A program made the translations under genes and the position numbers. This document shows positions 35,830-47,689 of a DNA stretch of 64,000 bases, in pieces. Every line of letters begins with the position of its first letter. The first letter of the stretch is position 1. The notes below the pieces were generated by a model that was not told the DNA's origin, did not search any database, and saw only the letters and a program-made list of their open reading frames with translations. Source of the stretch: Anadara kagoshimensis (lineage: Eukaryota > Mollusca > Bivalvia > Arcoida > Arcidae). Location: the NCBI GenBank assembly GCA_021292105.1, contig CM037857.1, forward strand, positions 43,517,464-43,581,463. The letters run 5' to 3'.

Positions 35830-37680
35830 TGTTACAACGCATTTGGTAACAAAAACGCATTTGGTAACAAAAATTTAAACAACTTCTAAAAATAAAATAC
35901 ACGGCATCTGAGTGTCAGTCGGAGTTGTAGATATGAAAAATAGTAGATATCTGATGAGATATCACCAAAAACAAAGAGATATCCAACTTTTCCCGAAAAC
36001 GCATTTGGTAACAAAAGTATGTTCAACGTGAAACGCATTTGGTAACAAAAATTTAAACAACTTCTAGAAATAAAATACACAGTATCTGAGTGTCAGTCGG
36101 AGTTGTAGATATGAAAAATAGTAGATATCTGATGAGATATCACCAAAATTTAACAGATATCCAACTTTTCCCGAAAACGCATTTGGTAACAAAAGTATGT
36201 TCGACCTGAAACGCATTTGGTAACAAAAATTTAAACAACTTCTAGAAATACAATACACGGCATCTGAGTGTCATTCGGAGTTGTAGATATGAAAAATAGT
36301 AGATATCTGATGAGATATCACCAAAAACAAAGAGATATCCAACTTTTCCCGAAAACGCATTTGGTAACAAAAGTATGTTCAACGTGAAACGCATTTGGTA
36401 ACAAAAATTTAAACAACTTCTAGAAATAAAATACACAGTATCTGAGTGTCAGTCGGAGTTGTAGATATGAAAAATAGTAGATATCTGATGAGATATCACC
36501 AAAATTTAACAGATATCCAACTTTTCCCGAAAACGCATTTGGTAACAAAAGTATGTTCGACCTGAAACGCATTTGGTAACAAAAATTTAAACAACTTCTA
36601 GAAATACAATACACGGCATCTGAGTGTCATTCGGAGTTGTAGATATGAAAAATAGTAGATATCTGATGAGATATCACCAAAATTTAACAGATATCCAACT
36701 TTTCCCGAAAACGCATTTGGTAACAAAAGTATGTTCGACCTGAAACGCATTTGGTAACAAAAATTTAAACAACTTCTAGAAATAAAATACACAGTATCTG
36801 AGTGTCAGTCGGAGTTGTAGATATGAAAAATAGTAGATATCTGATGAGATATCACCAAAATTTAACAGATATCCAACTTTTCCCGAAAACGCATTTGGTA
36901 ACAAAAGTATGTTCGACCTGAAACGCATTTGGTAACAAAAATTTAAACAACTTCTAGAAATACAATACACGGCATCTGAGTGTCATTCGGAGTTGTAGAT
37001 ATGAAAAATAGTAGATATCTGATGAGATATCACCAAAATTTAACAGATATCCAACTTTTCCCGAAAACGCATTTGGTAACAAAAGTATGTTCGACCTGAA
37101 ACGCATTTGGTAACAAAAATTTAAACAACTTCTAGAAATACAATACACGGCATCTGAGTGTCATTCGGAGTTGTAGATATGAAAAATAGTAGATATCTGA
37201 TGAGATATCACCAAAATTTAACAGATATCCAACTTTTCCCGAAAACGCATTTGGTAACAAAAGTATCTTCAACCTGAAACGCATTTGGTAACAAAAATTT
37301 AAACAACTTCTAGAAATAAAATACACGGCATCTAAGTGTCAGTCGGAGTGGTAGATATGAAAAATAGTAGATATCTGATGAGATATCACCAAAAACAAAG
37401 AGATATCCAACTTTTCCCGAAAACGCATTTGGTAACAAAAGTATGTTCGACCTGAAACGCATTTGGTAACAAAAATTTAAACAACTTCTAGAAATAAAAT
37501 ACACAGTATCTGAGTGTCAGTCGGAGTTGTAGATATGAAAATTAGTAGATATCTGATGAGATATCACCAAAATTTAACAGATATCCAACTTTTCCCGAAA
37601 ACGCATTTGGTAACAAAAGTATGTTCAACGTGAAACGCATTTGGTAACAAAAATTTAAACAACTTCTAGAAATAAAATAC
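35830..37680 (-). repeat. E1 left terminal array of 178-bp repeats (~10 units)
   Basis: Unit starts recur every 178 bp exactly (35,886, 36,064, 36,242 and so on to 37,310). Each unit has two copies of ACGCATTTGGTAACAAAA about 36 bp apart, and a small palindrome GATATCTGATGAGATATC. Two variant forms alternate, ACAAAGAGATATCC and TTTAACAGATATCC. Confidence 0.97.
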
Positions 37681-39853
37681 ATTGTACAATATAATTATCT
37701 TCTATAAATGGAATACACTGCCCAGGAATACCAGCAGGAGGTGTTGATGTTATATTAGAGTGTTTCCTGTAAGACATTGGTAACAAAAATGTTGGATGGC
37801 AATTAGTTTCTGTTAATTTTGTACTTAAAATTGATAACCATGTTTGGATAAAGCAAAATGCAACCGTAGATCAATTTCTGGACCCTGAGACAAACAAGAC
37901 TAAAATTCAGCTATTTAGAAGCCATTTGGATGTATATGTAACACACACAACATTCTTTCTTAATTCTTTTAATGTACAATAAGATATGACTGAGCTTTGG
38001 TTGTCGAAACGTATTTGATGTTTTCTGTTTCGGTCGCTTTTTCTAATATCAAGGATTGCGTTGTACAGTTTTTGTACCTTGTGTTTTGACATTGTGTTTA
38101 GACAAACTCAGAAACTGGTTAATGTAATCTGGATTTCGGTTTATTTCATTAATATAAATTAAAATTTCCTTAAAGATTCAGATTAGCTATTATTTAGATC
38201 TCAACTGGTTCAACCTAATTTCAAACTCACCAAAGAAAAAGACTACTTATCCTAACTTTTTCACAGAGCATTTATCTTCTCCCTCATTTTGATTTTTTCT
38301 TTGCTTCAGTTATTTCTTTTTATTTACTAAATTAATTTCTTTCTATTTGTTAGTAAACATTTTTTGAAATTCTTATTATATCCACAGCTCAATCGACCTT
38401 TATCATTCTTGTTCGCTATTCCACTTTTTTGATTCAACTAAACTATTTACGGTCTATATCTAGCTAAAAAAAGATGAAAAAGTAATAATTTCCTACTGTG
38501 TTTACCTAAATTTTGAAAGCACTCCTTATATCCGCACTTCTCCTTTGCATGTACCTCTCCACATTTCTAATATGTTACTTTTTGCTCTTGCAATCAATGT
38601 CTTTTCAATGTCCCTAGCTATGTTTAGTAGCGTTTTACCTGCTATTCGGGCTCATCTAGCAAACGAAGTTTTCTGGAGAGCCAAACGTATCTATGAAGGA
38701 AGATCTAGGAAAATGCAACCTTAGCAGTCACTAATATTGTTTTCATTATATTTGCTGTAAATACCCCTGATGGTTGTTTTAAGACATGAAGCCATTATCT
38801 AATGGATATTTTATATAATAAAGCTGCTATACTAAAATTTGTATTTGTTGGTAATGTTTCCCTGTCTCCCCAGGATCTACCAAATCTGGCTAAAAAGAAA
38901 TCATCGACATTCGACTTATGTAAAAAATATAAATGGCAATATATATATATAATAATAAAAAGGTTCTGAAACAGTGTTTGGACTCTACTGCAATATTTGT
39001 TGTATCATTCTATGTATACATGTCAAAAGGTTTGTGAATTCTTTAATTTTATGAAAAGAAAAATGTTTCCAAGATCTGGTTAATAGATTTAGGTCATGGC
39101 ACGGTTTGCTTATTACACTGGTCATAGGTTATTATTTCATATAAAATGAAATCAATTTTTTTGTTTCATATAAAATGAAACAAGAATTTGAATGTTTATT
39201 CGACCGATCTGCCCCAAAATGTTACGTATTGGCTTTATTTTTAATCATTGTAGCTTGTTTTTCTATTGTCACAGGCCACTTGTTTTACGCAAGGTACAAA
39301 ATTTCAACCAAAACCTCCAAATAATACTTCTAAAACATAATTGGAAAAGGTGAAAGATATAACAAACAATGATGTTTTGTTTAGAGCACACATTAAAAAG
39401 TTTTGCCAAAAAGTTTTTTATTTTTTCATTTTGGGGTACGGGAAACATTTTTTCTTTTAATTAAACAATAAGGTACCATATAACACTGTTTTCCACAAAA
39501 CTATCAGGGCCTTTTAAAATGATTTAACAGATTGATAACAAATTTACAAGAATCGGAAGACATACTAAAAAAATTGTTTCTGATTGAAAAAATTAGGACG
39601 AGTTGACACGTTAATAATTGGTTTTCAATACCTAGAGACATTTTCCCACATGATGGCGTTTGAAAATGGCCAATTTATTGAGAATGGGTGACAATACTAT
39701 TAATCGACTATTGTCTCAATCTTTCGTTGCTTACGTAGATGATACATCTCTTATTTGAATTTGATTTTTACACACTGTCTTTTGTTAATACAACGTTTGA
39801 TCTAAGTGCTGAAGAAAAAGGCGTAGTCTCCTGTCGCTGGTGTATGCGTTATA
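37681..39853. other. E1 non-coding region upstream of the integrase ORF
   Basis: AT-rich. A relic of the terminal motif (CATTGGTAACAAAAAT) lies at ~37,777. A (TA)n tract is near 38,940. A doubled palindrome is at 39,135-39,180. I see no credible additional gene. Confidence 0.6.
39135..39180. promoter_or_regulatory. Two copies of palindrome TTTCATATAAAATGAAA
   Basis: Identical 17-bp dyads at 39,135-39,151 and 39,164-39,180, ~0.7 kb upstream of the ORF, and again in E2 at 63,385-63,401 and 63,414-63,430. They could be binding sites for a dimeric regulator or the integrase. Function is inference. Confidence 0.4.
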
Positions 39854-42800
39854 ATGGGGCTGCGAGAGCTAGAGCCAGAAACGTACGACACTCTCCTGAA
39901 AATTGTTAAAGGCGAATTTAAAAAACCAGTGAATTTGCGAACTCGACTGGAAAACAATGCTCGCGTCTTATATTGGCGGAGAAAAGAAGGTCTTTATATT
40001 GAAAAACACAATGGCATTGACATTTTAATGTATGAAGGTAGACAGGTCCTTACAAAGAAAGAGTTTCAAAAAAATGTCAGCAAACATGTCATTAAAAGTA
40101 AAGGTGGAAATGCCCGAGCATTGAGCCATACCATGAAACAACACTATACGGGCTGCAGTGAAAGGAAAGTAATGGGTCTTTTAAAAAAAAATAAACAGCA
40201 TGGATACATTCATGCAAAATTCAATAACAAGGCCCCACTAAGACCGATCAGTGCGTCAAGGGTATTTCAAAGGGTCCAGATTGACCTTCTTAGCATGAGA
40301 GACCAATCTGTGATATATGAAAACAAGACCTTTAATTATATTTTGACAGCTGTGGATGTCTTCTCTAGATTCATATTTGTTAGAGCTCTGACTAATAAAA
40401 CTGCCAAAAATGTGGCAATCGCTCTTAAGCAAATTTTTGGAGAACATGGTTACCCGGAAATTATTCAATGTGACAATGGACCGGAATTTTTCGGTGACGT
40501 ACAGAAATTCCTTTGTAAAAAAAACGTAAAAATGATAAGGGGTCGGCCATACCACCCTGAGTCTCAAGGGAAAGTAGAAAGACAGAACAGAATAATTCGA
40601 GATAAAATCCGTTTCGATTCTTTGAGAAGTAGTAATTGTGGTTCGAATTGGGTGGAACATCTCCCTGCTGTAGCAGAAGCCATAAATAATCAACCAAAGG
40701 AAGTACTTGGATATCAAACACCGTTTCAGTGCTATTTTGGGAGGGGTCAAAATATCTCTGCTGATGTTATTCGTAAAAAAGCTAAAGTAGCATCGGAAAG
40801 ATGTCAAAGGCGTACTGTTTTGGCCCAAAACAGAAAGAACGGTTGTTCCATTTACAAAAGAGGGGACAGGGTTCTTCTGAAACACCCATTCGGACGTAGC
40901 CGTGTTCCGTATAAACGGTGTGTCCTAAAAGCGAAAATTTTGAAAAGGGTTCGTAATTTTGACAAATATTTCGTAGTATTCAAAGATAGAAACAACAAAG
41001 AGACAAAAAAGTGGGTGAGAGTTGAAAATATAACGAGCAGAACAAACAAGGAAGAGCTCGATAGAAGGGCTCGAGCCAAAGAAATATTTGAAAAACTTGA
41101 GCAAAAGAGGATTCACAGGTGCAAATACTATATACCTCTAGAATCTTCTGAGAAGGAAAACATTGGCGAAGACACGCGTAAACAAATGGAAATATATTGT
41201 GAAGACCATTGCGAAGAGACAGAGGTCAACATAGGTAACCAAAACAACAGGACGAGGTACTTTTGTGGCAATAATAGAGTGCTTATTAGTGAAGATCCGA
41301 TAGGAGACGGTAGCTGCCAATTTGGAGCAATTGCCCCACAAATTCGAAAACTTGGCATACATAAAACACCTCAAAATTTGCGAGCTATTGCTGTACAACA
41401 CCTTGAATCAAACAGCGACCATTACAGTAACTTTTTGCATGAAGACAGGAACTTCGAATCCTATATTGCAGAAATGCGTAGACCGTATGCATATGGGGAC
41501 AATCTGACTCTTCAGGCTCTGGCCAGGGAGTTTAATTGTCAATTTTTAGTTTTGAACTCCCTTGGTGGCACGTATCACCGAATAGTCTCAAATATGAGTA
41601 CTTTTAACAGCTCACTGCCTCTTCTAACACTTGGTTATTATCCAGAGGATAGGGGAGATCATTATGTTTCTGTGGAAGTGGAAACGACGTATCTTAAGAG
41701 TATAATTAGCCAGATCGTATCCCTGGAAAGTGGTATTCAACCAAATGTGGGCCATGCAACCCAACCAGATGTTGTCAGTACCGCAAATATACATCCAATT
41801 GATGCAACCGATACACCTCTAGTTAATGCTGATAATATGACTGGTGCATTTTCAACTGAAGATTCTAGTATAAATGATATGCTCCCACCTGATGTTACTA
41901 ACATTAACGCCGCTGATGCGCTACCACAGGATGATATCAATGCAGCTGATCTATCAAAGGAATATTTCAATGCTGCTGATGCGCTTTTACAGGATGATTC
42001 CATTGCGGTTGATGAGTTATTACACGGTGATGATGACAATGCGGCTGATGAACTTCAAACTGATGTTGTCGATTTGCCTAATGCGCTTGCACCTGATGTT
42101 ACTAGCACAGCTGGCGCACTTTCAAATGAATATTCCAATGCTGCTGATGCGCTTTTACAGGATGATTCCATTGCGGTTGATGAGTTATTACACGGTGATG
42201 ATGACAATGCGGCTGATGAACTTCAAACTGATGTTGTCGATTTGCCTAATGCGCTTGCACCTGATGTTACTAGCACAGATGGTGCACTTTCAAAGGACGA
42301 TGCCAGTATGGTTAGTACGCTTCCTTGTGACGATGCTAACGTAGCTGATGATGGGCTTTCACATGGTTTTGACACTGCAGATAATGCGCTTATATCCGAA
42401 ATTCAAGCGAATGAGCATGATGCCAGTGTGAACCGTGCGCTTAGACCTGATGTTGCCAATATGACTGATACGCTTGTGCACGATGCCGTAGTGTCGCATC
42501 TTGGTTCAAATGTTGTTACTCTGCCGTATCTGCCTGATATGATTTTGGAGAATATTGTTCGTGTTAGTATTGAAATGTTCCCACTCACGCGGTATCGATT
42601 ACAGTACGTCTGTCGACGTTTTCGCGAGATCGTTCTCTCAATTGGGTATCCAACCATTCATTTAAGCCCAAATATCATGCCTATTGTTCCTTGGGTTGTA
42701 AGTGTACGTCGCTTGCGCCGGATGTTTGGGTCACATAGTGGAGTATTGTTTGAAGTAAAACAAGTTTTGTCCGGGTCAGAACGTCGATGGGATTTCGCAT

Positions 42801-42865
42801 GGTTGAGATTACGTGAAACAGAAAATAACTGGTTCGAAATCCGAAATATTGGTTGGCGCCATTAA
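39854..42865 (+). CDS. DD35E integrase / OTU protease / F-box-like fusion protein of E1
   Basis: The ORF is 1,003 aa. The ATG is set by an in-frame TAG ten codons upstream with no other Met between. A degenerate zinc-finger-like segment (H92, H97, cysteines lost) precedes an rve integrase core with D144 (QIDLLSM), D207 (QCDNGPEF) and E242 (GKVER), a DD35E triad. An SH3-like integrase C-terminal segment (KRGDRVLLKHPF, ~335-395) follows. Residues ~470-612 look like an OTU cysteine protease: GDGSCQFGAI gives D485 and C488, and EDRGDHYVSV gives H603. Residues 640-885 are acidic and repetitive, with one exact-looking 56-residue duplication (706-761 and 762-817). The end (LPDMILENIV...LQYVCRRFREIV, ~890-927) fits an F-box. 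It should cut and join element ends in the nucleus; the ubiquitin-linked domains might stabilise the protein or alter host factors. No introns are seen. Confidence 0.9.
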   Translation: MGLRELEPETYDTLLKIVKGEFKKPVNLRTRLENNARVLYWRRKEGLYIEKHNGIDILMYEGRQVLTKKEFQKNVSKHVIKSKGGNARALSHTMKQHYTGCSERKVMGLLKKNKQHGYIHAKFNNKAPLRPISASRVFQRVQIDLLSMRDQSVIYENKTFNYILTAVDVFSRFIFVRALTNKTAKNVAIALKQIFGEHGYPEIIQCDNGPEFFGDVQKFLCKKNVKMIRGRPYHPESQGKVERQNRIIRDKIRFDSLRSSNCGSNWVEHLPAVAEAINNQPKEVLGYQTPFQCYFGRGQNISADVIRKKAKVASERCQRRTVLAQNRKNGCSIYKRGDRVLLKHPFGRSRVPYKRCVLKAKILKRVRNFDKYFVVFKDRNNKETKKWVRVENITSRTNKEELDRRARAKEIFEKLEQKRIHRCKYYIPLESSEKENIGEDTRKQMEIYCEDHCEETEVNIGNQNNRTRYFCGNNRVLISEDPIGDGSCQFGAIAPQIRKLGIHKTPQNLRAIAVQHLESNSDHYSNFLHEDRNFESYIAEMRRPYAYGDNLTLQALAREFNCQFLVLNSLGGTYHRIVSNMSTFNSSLPLLTLGYYPEDRGDHYVSVEVETTYLKSIISQIVSLESGIQPNVGHATQPDVVSTANIHPIDATDTPLVNADNMTGAFSTEDSSINDMLPPDVTNINAADALPQDDINAADLSKEYFNAADALLQDDSIAVDELLHGDDDNAADELQTDVVDLPNALAPDVTSTAGALSNEYSNAADALLQDDSIAVDELLHGDDDNAADELQTDVVDLPNALAPDVTSTDGALSKDDASMVSTLPCDDANVADDGLSHGFDTADNALISEIQANEHDASVNRALRPDVANMTDTLVHDAVVSHLGSNVVTLPYLPDMILENIVRVSIEMFPLTRYRLQYVCRRFREIVLSIGYPTIHLSPNIMPIVPWVVSVRRLRRMFGSHSGVLFEVKQVLSGSERRWDFAWLRLRETENNWFEIRNIGWRH

Positions 42866-44002
42866 CATGTTCTCATGAATATTTTTTTATTTTTCAAACA
42901 TTGTGCTCCAATGATTTAATTCATATTTGTTTTACTAGTATAAGTTTACATTACAAGGTCGTAAATTCAACTAGGTTTTTTTTGCTTCTCATTGTTTATT
43001 AGATTTTTGTTATTTGTCGATAATTTGTACCATCTTTTTGTGTATTGTGAATGTTCTATGCAACATTAAAGCGATTAAGTGTCATTTGCTCTCAAAAATT
43101 ATAATTGTCCAGTATTTTTATAGCTTCTTATTTAATTTGATTTTAGTTTGTAGATTATATCAGGAAGGTGCATGTGATAGTTTAAATCAAAACTATTTTG
43201 ATTGACGGCAAACTTATTTTGATATATATGTCTGTAAATAAATAATCAAAAAATAAGTAAAGGTATAAATTGATATATAAATAAGAAATGACATACGAAA
43301 ATGAATAATAATCAAAATAACTATGGTCATTGTGTGTGTGTGTGTTTTGTTTTTTAACATTCTTTCAAGACATGACTATTACGTGTACATAATGTACAAA
43401 TTATAATTTTATAAGATTATTTTTGTTGTAACCGGTTAGATAACATAATCATAACGTGTATACATTATCTTGAACTAGTAAGGGCTAAAACATCTTTTCT
43501 CATCACAATATTGATATTATTATAAACACCATTCCAATTCTTAACCAAACCCATAACATTTTTTTAATTTTATTTGCAATGTTAAGAAAGTTTGTCACAC
43601 GAACCCGTGTATTAATTATGGGGATGTTTCTCATTTTTCATCAATCCCAAAGTGGTTAGCCACAAGAGTCAAATCGTTAGAGTAAATGCACTTCCAAACT
43701 GCTAAATGATTATGTTTGAACACTTTGCCTCTTGTTGTTTCTGCAGTATGAGTTGCGGTTAGTGTCTGGTGCATCAAATTGTGCAATAAACCACCACTCA
43801 CTGCTTACTGAAACTTTAAGTTCTTGCTAAAATAGAAAGTAGGCAATATTTTGTTGTACTACAATGAAATGATACCATCACCATAGTTACATATAGTAAT
43901 TATATATTTTCTATATCAGTTATACTAACTAATGTTACTGAAGAATGATAACCTTAAGACTTTTTTTAAACAAGCATTCTGAGAGTATTGCAAAACAATA
44001 CA
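42866..44002. other. E1 non-coding region after the ORF
   Basis: AT-rich with a short (TG)n run near 43,330. Nothing gene-like. Confidence 0.6.
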
Positions 44003-44004
44003 TA

Positions 44005-44760
44005 GTCCCCTACCGGTCGCATATTTCACTAATCCCAAAGTTTTAGGTAAAATGTACCTTATTATATGGTACAAAGATTTATAGTTATAAATTATACGTG
44101 CTGTTTAAGATGAAAGCAAAACTCGATCATAGTAAAATCAAAAACCAGCAATGGAGTTCTCAAAAAATCATTATCTGCAAGCAAGTAGAAAAAAGTGCTA
44201 AAAACTGAAATTTCATTAAATTTTCAAAGTTCAAAGGGCCATAACTCCCATAAAAACTAGTGGAATGAAACGAAAAATAAACTTGATCTCTAACTCATCA
44301 TGGTTGACCTGCATACCAAAAAACAAATCATTAACTGCAAGCGTGTAGAAAAAAAGAGCAGAAAACTGAAATTTCAGTGAATTTTCAAAGATCAAAGGGC
44401 CATAACTCCGGTTAAAATCAGCAGATGGATACGGAACGTAAACTTGATCTGTAACTCATCATGGTAGACTCATATACCAAAAATCAGTTCATTAAATAAA
44501 AGTATTTAGAAAAAAGTGCGGAAAACTGAAATTTCAGTGAATTTTCAAAGTTCAAAGGGCCATAACTCATGTAAAAATTTGCGGACCAGAATAAAACGCT
44601 AACTTGATCTGCAACTCATCATGGTAGACTCACATACAAAAAATCAGTTCATTATCTACAAAAAAGTGTGGAAAACTGAGGTGTGAGAGACGGACGGACG
44701 GACAGACAGATAGACAGAGCGCAAACCTAAAGTCCCCTTCGGCTTTCGCCGGTAGGGGAC
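44005..44760. mobile_element. Nested non-autonomous element with GTCCCCTACCGG ends (in E1)
   Basis: Inverted ends GTCCCCTACCGG are flanked by TA on both sides (44,003-44,004 and 44,761-44,762). Inside are about four tandem ~130-bp units with TTCAAAGGGCCATAACTC, then a (GACG)n-like stretch. It was present before E1/E2 duplication, because E2 has it too. Confidence 0.75.
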
Positions 44761-44762
44761 TA

Positions 44763-45603
44763 AAATTAAGCAAAAAATGAGAAAATAATTTTGTTATTGG
44801 TAAATAATTTTACTCTTGTAAGCTGCCGAAAGTACTTAAGCATTAAGTTGTACACGCTTTTACTCTTTTTGGGGGTAATTACATACACAAGAAAAGTTCA
44901 TACAAATAATACTGTGATATACAAGTTACAGTCATTCCAATGTTTCCATACCACTAATGATTTGTTCAAAATTACAACCGGCTATGTGCCTGTTATTATG
45001 TCTATAGATAAATTTAGAAAATTTATATAACCCCCTAACAAAAGTGATTACAACACTAGTAACGGCCTGCTCATCTGGTAGGTGGTAGGTGGGTGTATCG
45101 TGTATATTTTGTATATACATGTATGTTATTAAAAACAAAAACAAAAACAAAAAACAAAAAAAACCTGCCAGACAGTTTTCAAGCTTAACGTGTTTGGCTG
45201 GCTTCGCCCTAACAGGAAACTGGTTAAATTGTTTAATTCCAGTCTGCATTAGGTATGATTGAACAAAAGTTTTAACGGACAATGATTAAACATTTTATTA
45301 AGCTTTATCTGAATAAAAGCTTAAAAATGACAGTGATGTCAATAGCCCGTCAACCAGGACCGTACTTAAACAAAATTGGCATCACTTTTTCTTAAACTTG
45401 ATCTGCAAAATATCACTGCGACCTTTTTTGTAGTCTTACAGAAAAAAGCATTTTCTGGAATCATTTTCTAAAGCTGTTAGTTAGCTTTTCCAATAATATT
45501 GGGAAAATACAATGTATATGGCAACTAATTCCAGCTCGTAAATAACTGCCCACTCGATATACATAGAAAAAGAACTGGACACAGAACAGCATTAAAAGAA
45601 ACC
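44763..45603. other. E1 non-coding spacer
   Basis: Includes an (AAAAAC)n-like tract near 45,130-45,165 that differs in length from the E2 copy, and otherwise unique AT-rich DNA. ORFs here are low-complexity. Confidence 0.5.
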
Positions 45604-46600
45604 AACAAGAGGCCCATGGGCCTTAACGCTCACCTGATGCAGAGTACATATCTTATGCAGAGGTTCAATGGTCAATGACATTAATAAAAGAGAATATCAA
45701 AATTTTCAGCAGTAAGGGCAAATAATATGCAAGTATTTTTGCAAATTAATTTTAATAATTATTATATAAGTATGCTATATATAACATATCTAAAGTCTAG
45801 CTACAATATATTATTTATAAACAGCTAAAACATCTATATATTAAAATACGCATCAGGCCAATACCTACAATATTCTAAGATAAGATACATGCCTATACAA
45901 AATGTTTATAATTTTTGAGATAATTAACCATTTAAGTATTTGTTCGTGTCTATGACCTTGAACTTTGAGCCTATGACCTTTATTCATATATCAAAATGAT
46001 GGTTGTGCAAATGCCCACAATATTCTAATATACATGCCGTTACAAAAAGTTTATAGTTTTAAGATAATTGGTCATTTAAATATTCGTTTGCATCTATGAC
46101 CTTGACCTTTTAACCTATGACCTTTATTCATATATCAAAATGATTGTTAGGCCAATACCTACAATATTCCAATATACATGCCTATGCAAAATGTTTATAG
46201 ATAAGAAATATTGACCAATACATTAATTTTAGTGATTTTCCACTTAAGTACATTGCCATTTCCCCATTTTGGTCCTTACAGCTACGATTTGTGCAAATCT
46301 GAAACTAGATGCTCTAAGTATGTTTCACATGAAATATCTATGCTATATCTCTTGTAAGTTCAGAGGAGATGATTTTTAAAGATTTTCACAATTTCCCCCT
46401 TTATAGGGCCCCAAGGGGACATAATCCTTTTATTTGTGCAAATCTGAAAGACCTTTACCTAGGCATCATAATCACTAAGTTTCATCAAATTTGGCTTGGT
46501 AGTTATAGAGAAGATGATTAAAATGTACAAAGTTAACAGACGACGGACGGTGAACCATTGCAATAGCTCATCTGAGCTTTCAGCTCAGGTGAGCTAAAAA
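45604..46600. mobile_element. Dispersed bivalve-type repeat, AGAGGCCCATGGGCC...AGGTGAGCT (in E1)
   Basis: Begins AACAAGAGGCCCATGGGCCT and ends with a hairpin AGCTCATCTGAGCTTTCAGC followed by TCAGGTGAGCT. The middle has three diverged ~180-bp repeats with CTATGACCTTGA. From memory, repeats with these ends are abundant in bivalve genomes. No ORF. Confidence 0.7.
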
Positions 46601-47212
46601 TGTAGATTATGTTAAAAAGGTTTCCAAACTTCCGATTCAGAGAATGTTTTGGCAGTACAACAGGGAAATAACACAAAAGCGCGTTCTTTTGCAACATACA
46701 AATGAAATGTATAAATGACTTCAATAAGTTTTCGTTAATCATTTAATCGGAATAACATCTTTGACACCCAATTTTGACTTCTCTTCTGAAACAACTGAAC
46801 ATATATTCTGAAGTGTATATAGGCTGGTGTAGTTCAGATTTATTCGTGGCGTTGCTACGGTTACCATAACTAAGACAAGGTGTTTCAAGAAGCAAAAACA
46901 TTTTCTCTCCGTAACCGATAATGGAAAAATATGATGTTGCATTAACCTCTGAAGGTTTTACCCTTTAGAAATATTCGGTAGAAAAATGGGTGCCACATCT
47001 TTGTGTGAATTTCGTAAAATGGCTTCTAATTATGACAGTTTACATCAGGTTTCAATTTTTACTTTCTTTTGAAATGACCTTCAAAATGGGTCGAAGTAAG
47101 ATGTCAATAGCTGAAAATTGCTATATCTTAAAACTGGGTCGAGGTAATGGCTTTGCTTGGTATGTGTGCTTTTGTTTCTATTTTAGCTTATAATTGGGAA
47201 CATTTCAAAGAA
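46601..47212. other. E1 non-coding spacer
   Basis: Unique-looking DNA without recognised coding content. Confidence 0.5.
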
Positions 47213-47475
47213 TCAAAAACAAACATACTCATCCATGTCCAAATCACAATCCAGAAGCAAAGTAAAAACTTTGGAACTGACAAATCAGGTTAGACACGTG
47301 AACTTCCACCAGGGAAGTGAGGTCGGGTGCTTCGGAAGGTTAAGCACCTCCTGTTTAGCTAGCTACACCCGCCACTTGTAATCAAAATTGTGTGTGAACA
47401 TGGAACTATGAGACGTCAAAAATATCCAGGGCAATCCTGATCACAGAGACATCAAACTTATCAACAATATAAGAC
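47213..47475 (-). mobile_element. Retroelement family R 3' fragment inside E1
   Basis: Starts TCAAAAACAAACATACTCAT. The minus strand ends in IVDKFDVSVIRIALDIFDVS then a stop, the same protein end as the copies in the NIDO-CCP introns. Confidence 0.7.
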
Positions 47476-47689
47476 TTTTTGAGAGCCTTCATACGCCTAG
47501 GATTGCAAGAAGATATACCTAAGATCAAAGGTCAATGTCATGACCTACTTTGCCATTTAAGCCTTTAATTGCTCTGTCTTGTCTATATGTAAACATTTTG
47601 ACATCATTTCTTTTATTTTAATTTTGATGTTTCCTATAATGGAGTCAGGATTAAAGGTTAAAGTCAGGAAAAGTTCAATATCTCTTTGT

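Noticed and set aside
40256..40885. 209-codon minus-strand ORF inside the integrase gene (and its E2 mirror)
   Set aside because: Antisense shadow of a 1,003-codon ORF with clear domains.
41874..42344. 156-codon Met/Leu-rich ORF in another frame of the integrase linker
   Set aside because: Arises from the repetitive GATG-rich linker; no independent support.
44932..45282. 116-codon ORF in the E1 spacer (mirror at 57,285)
   Set aside because: Passes through a low-complexity tract that differs between E1 and E2 and has no recognisable domain.
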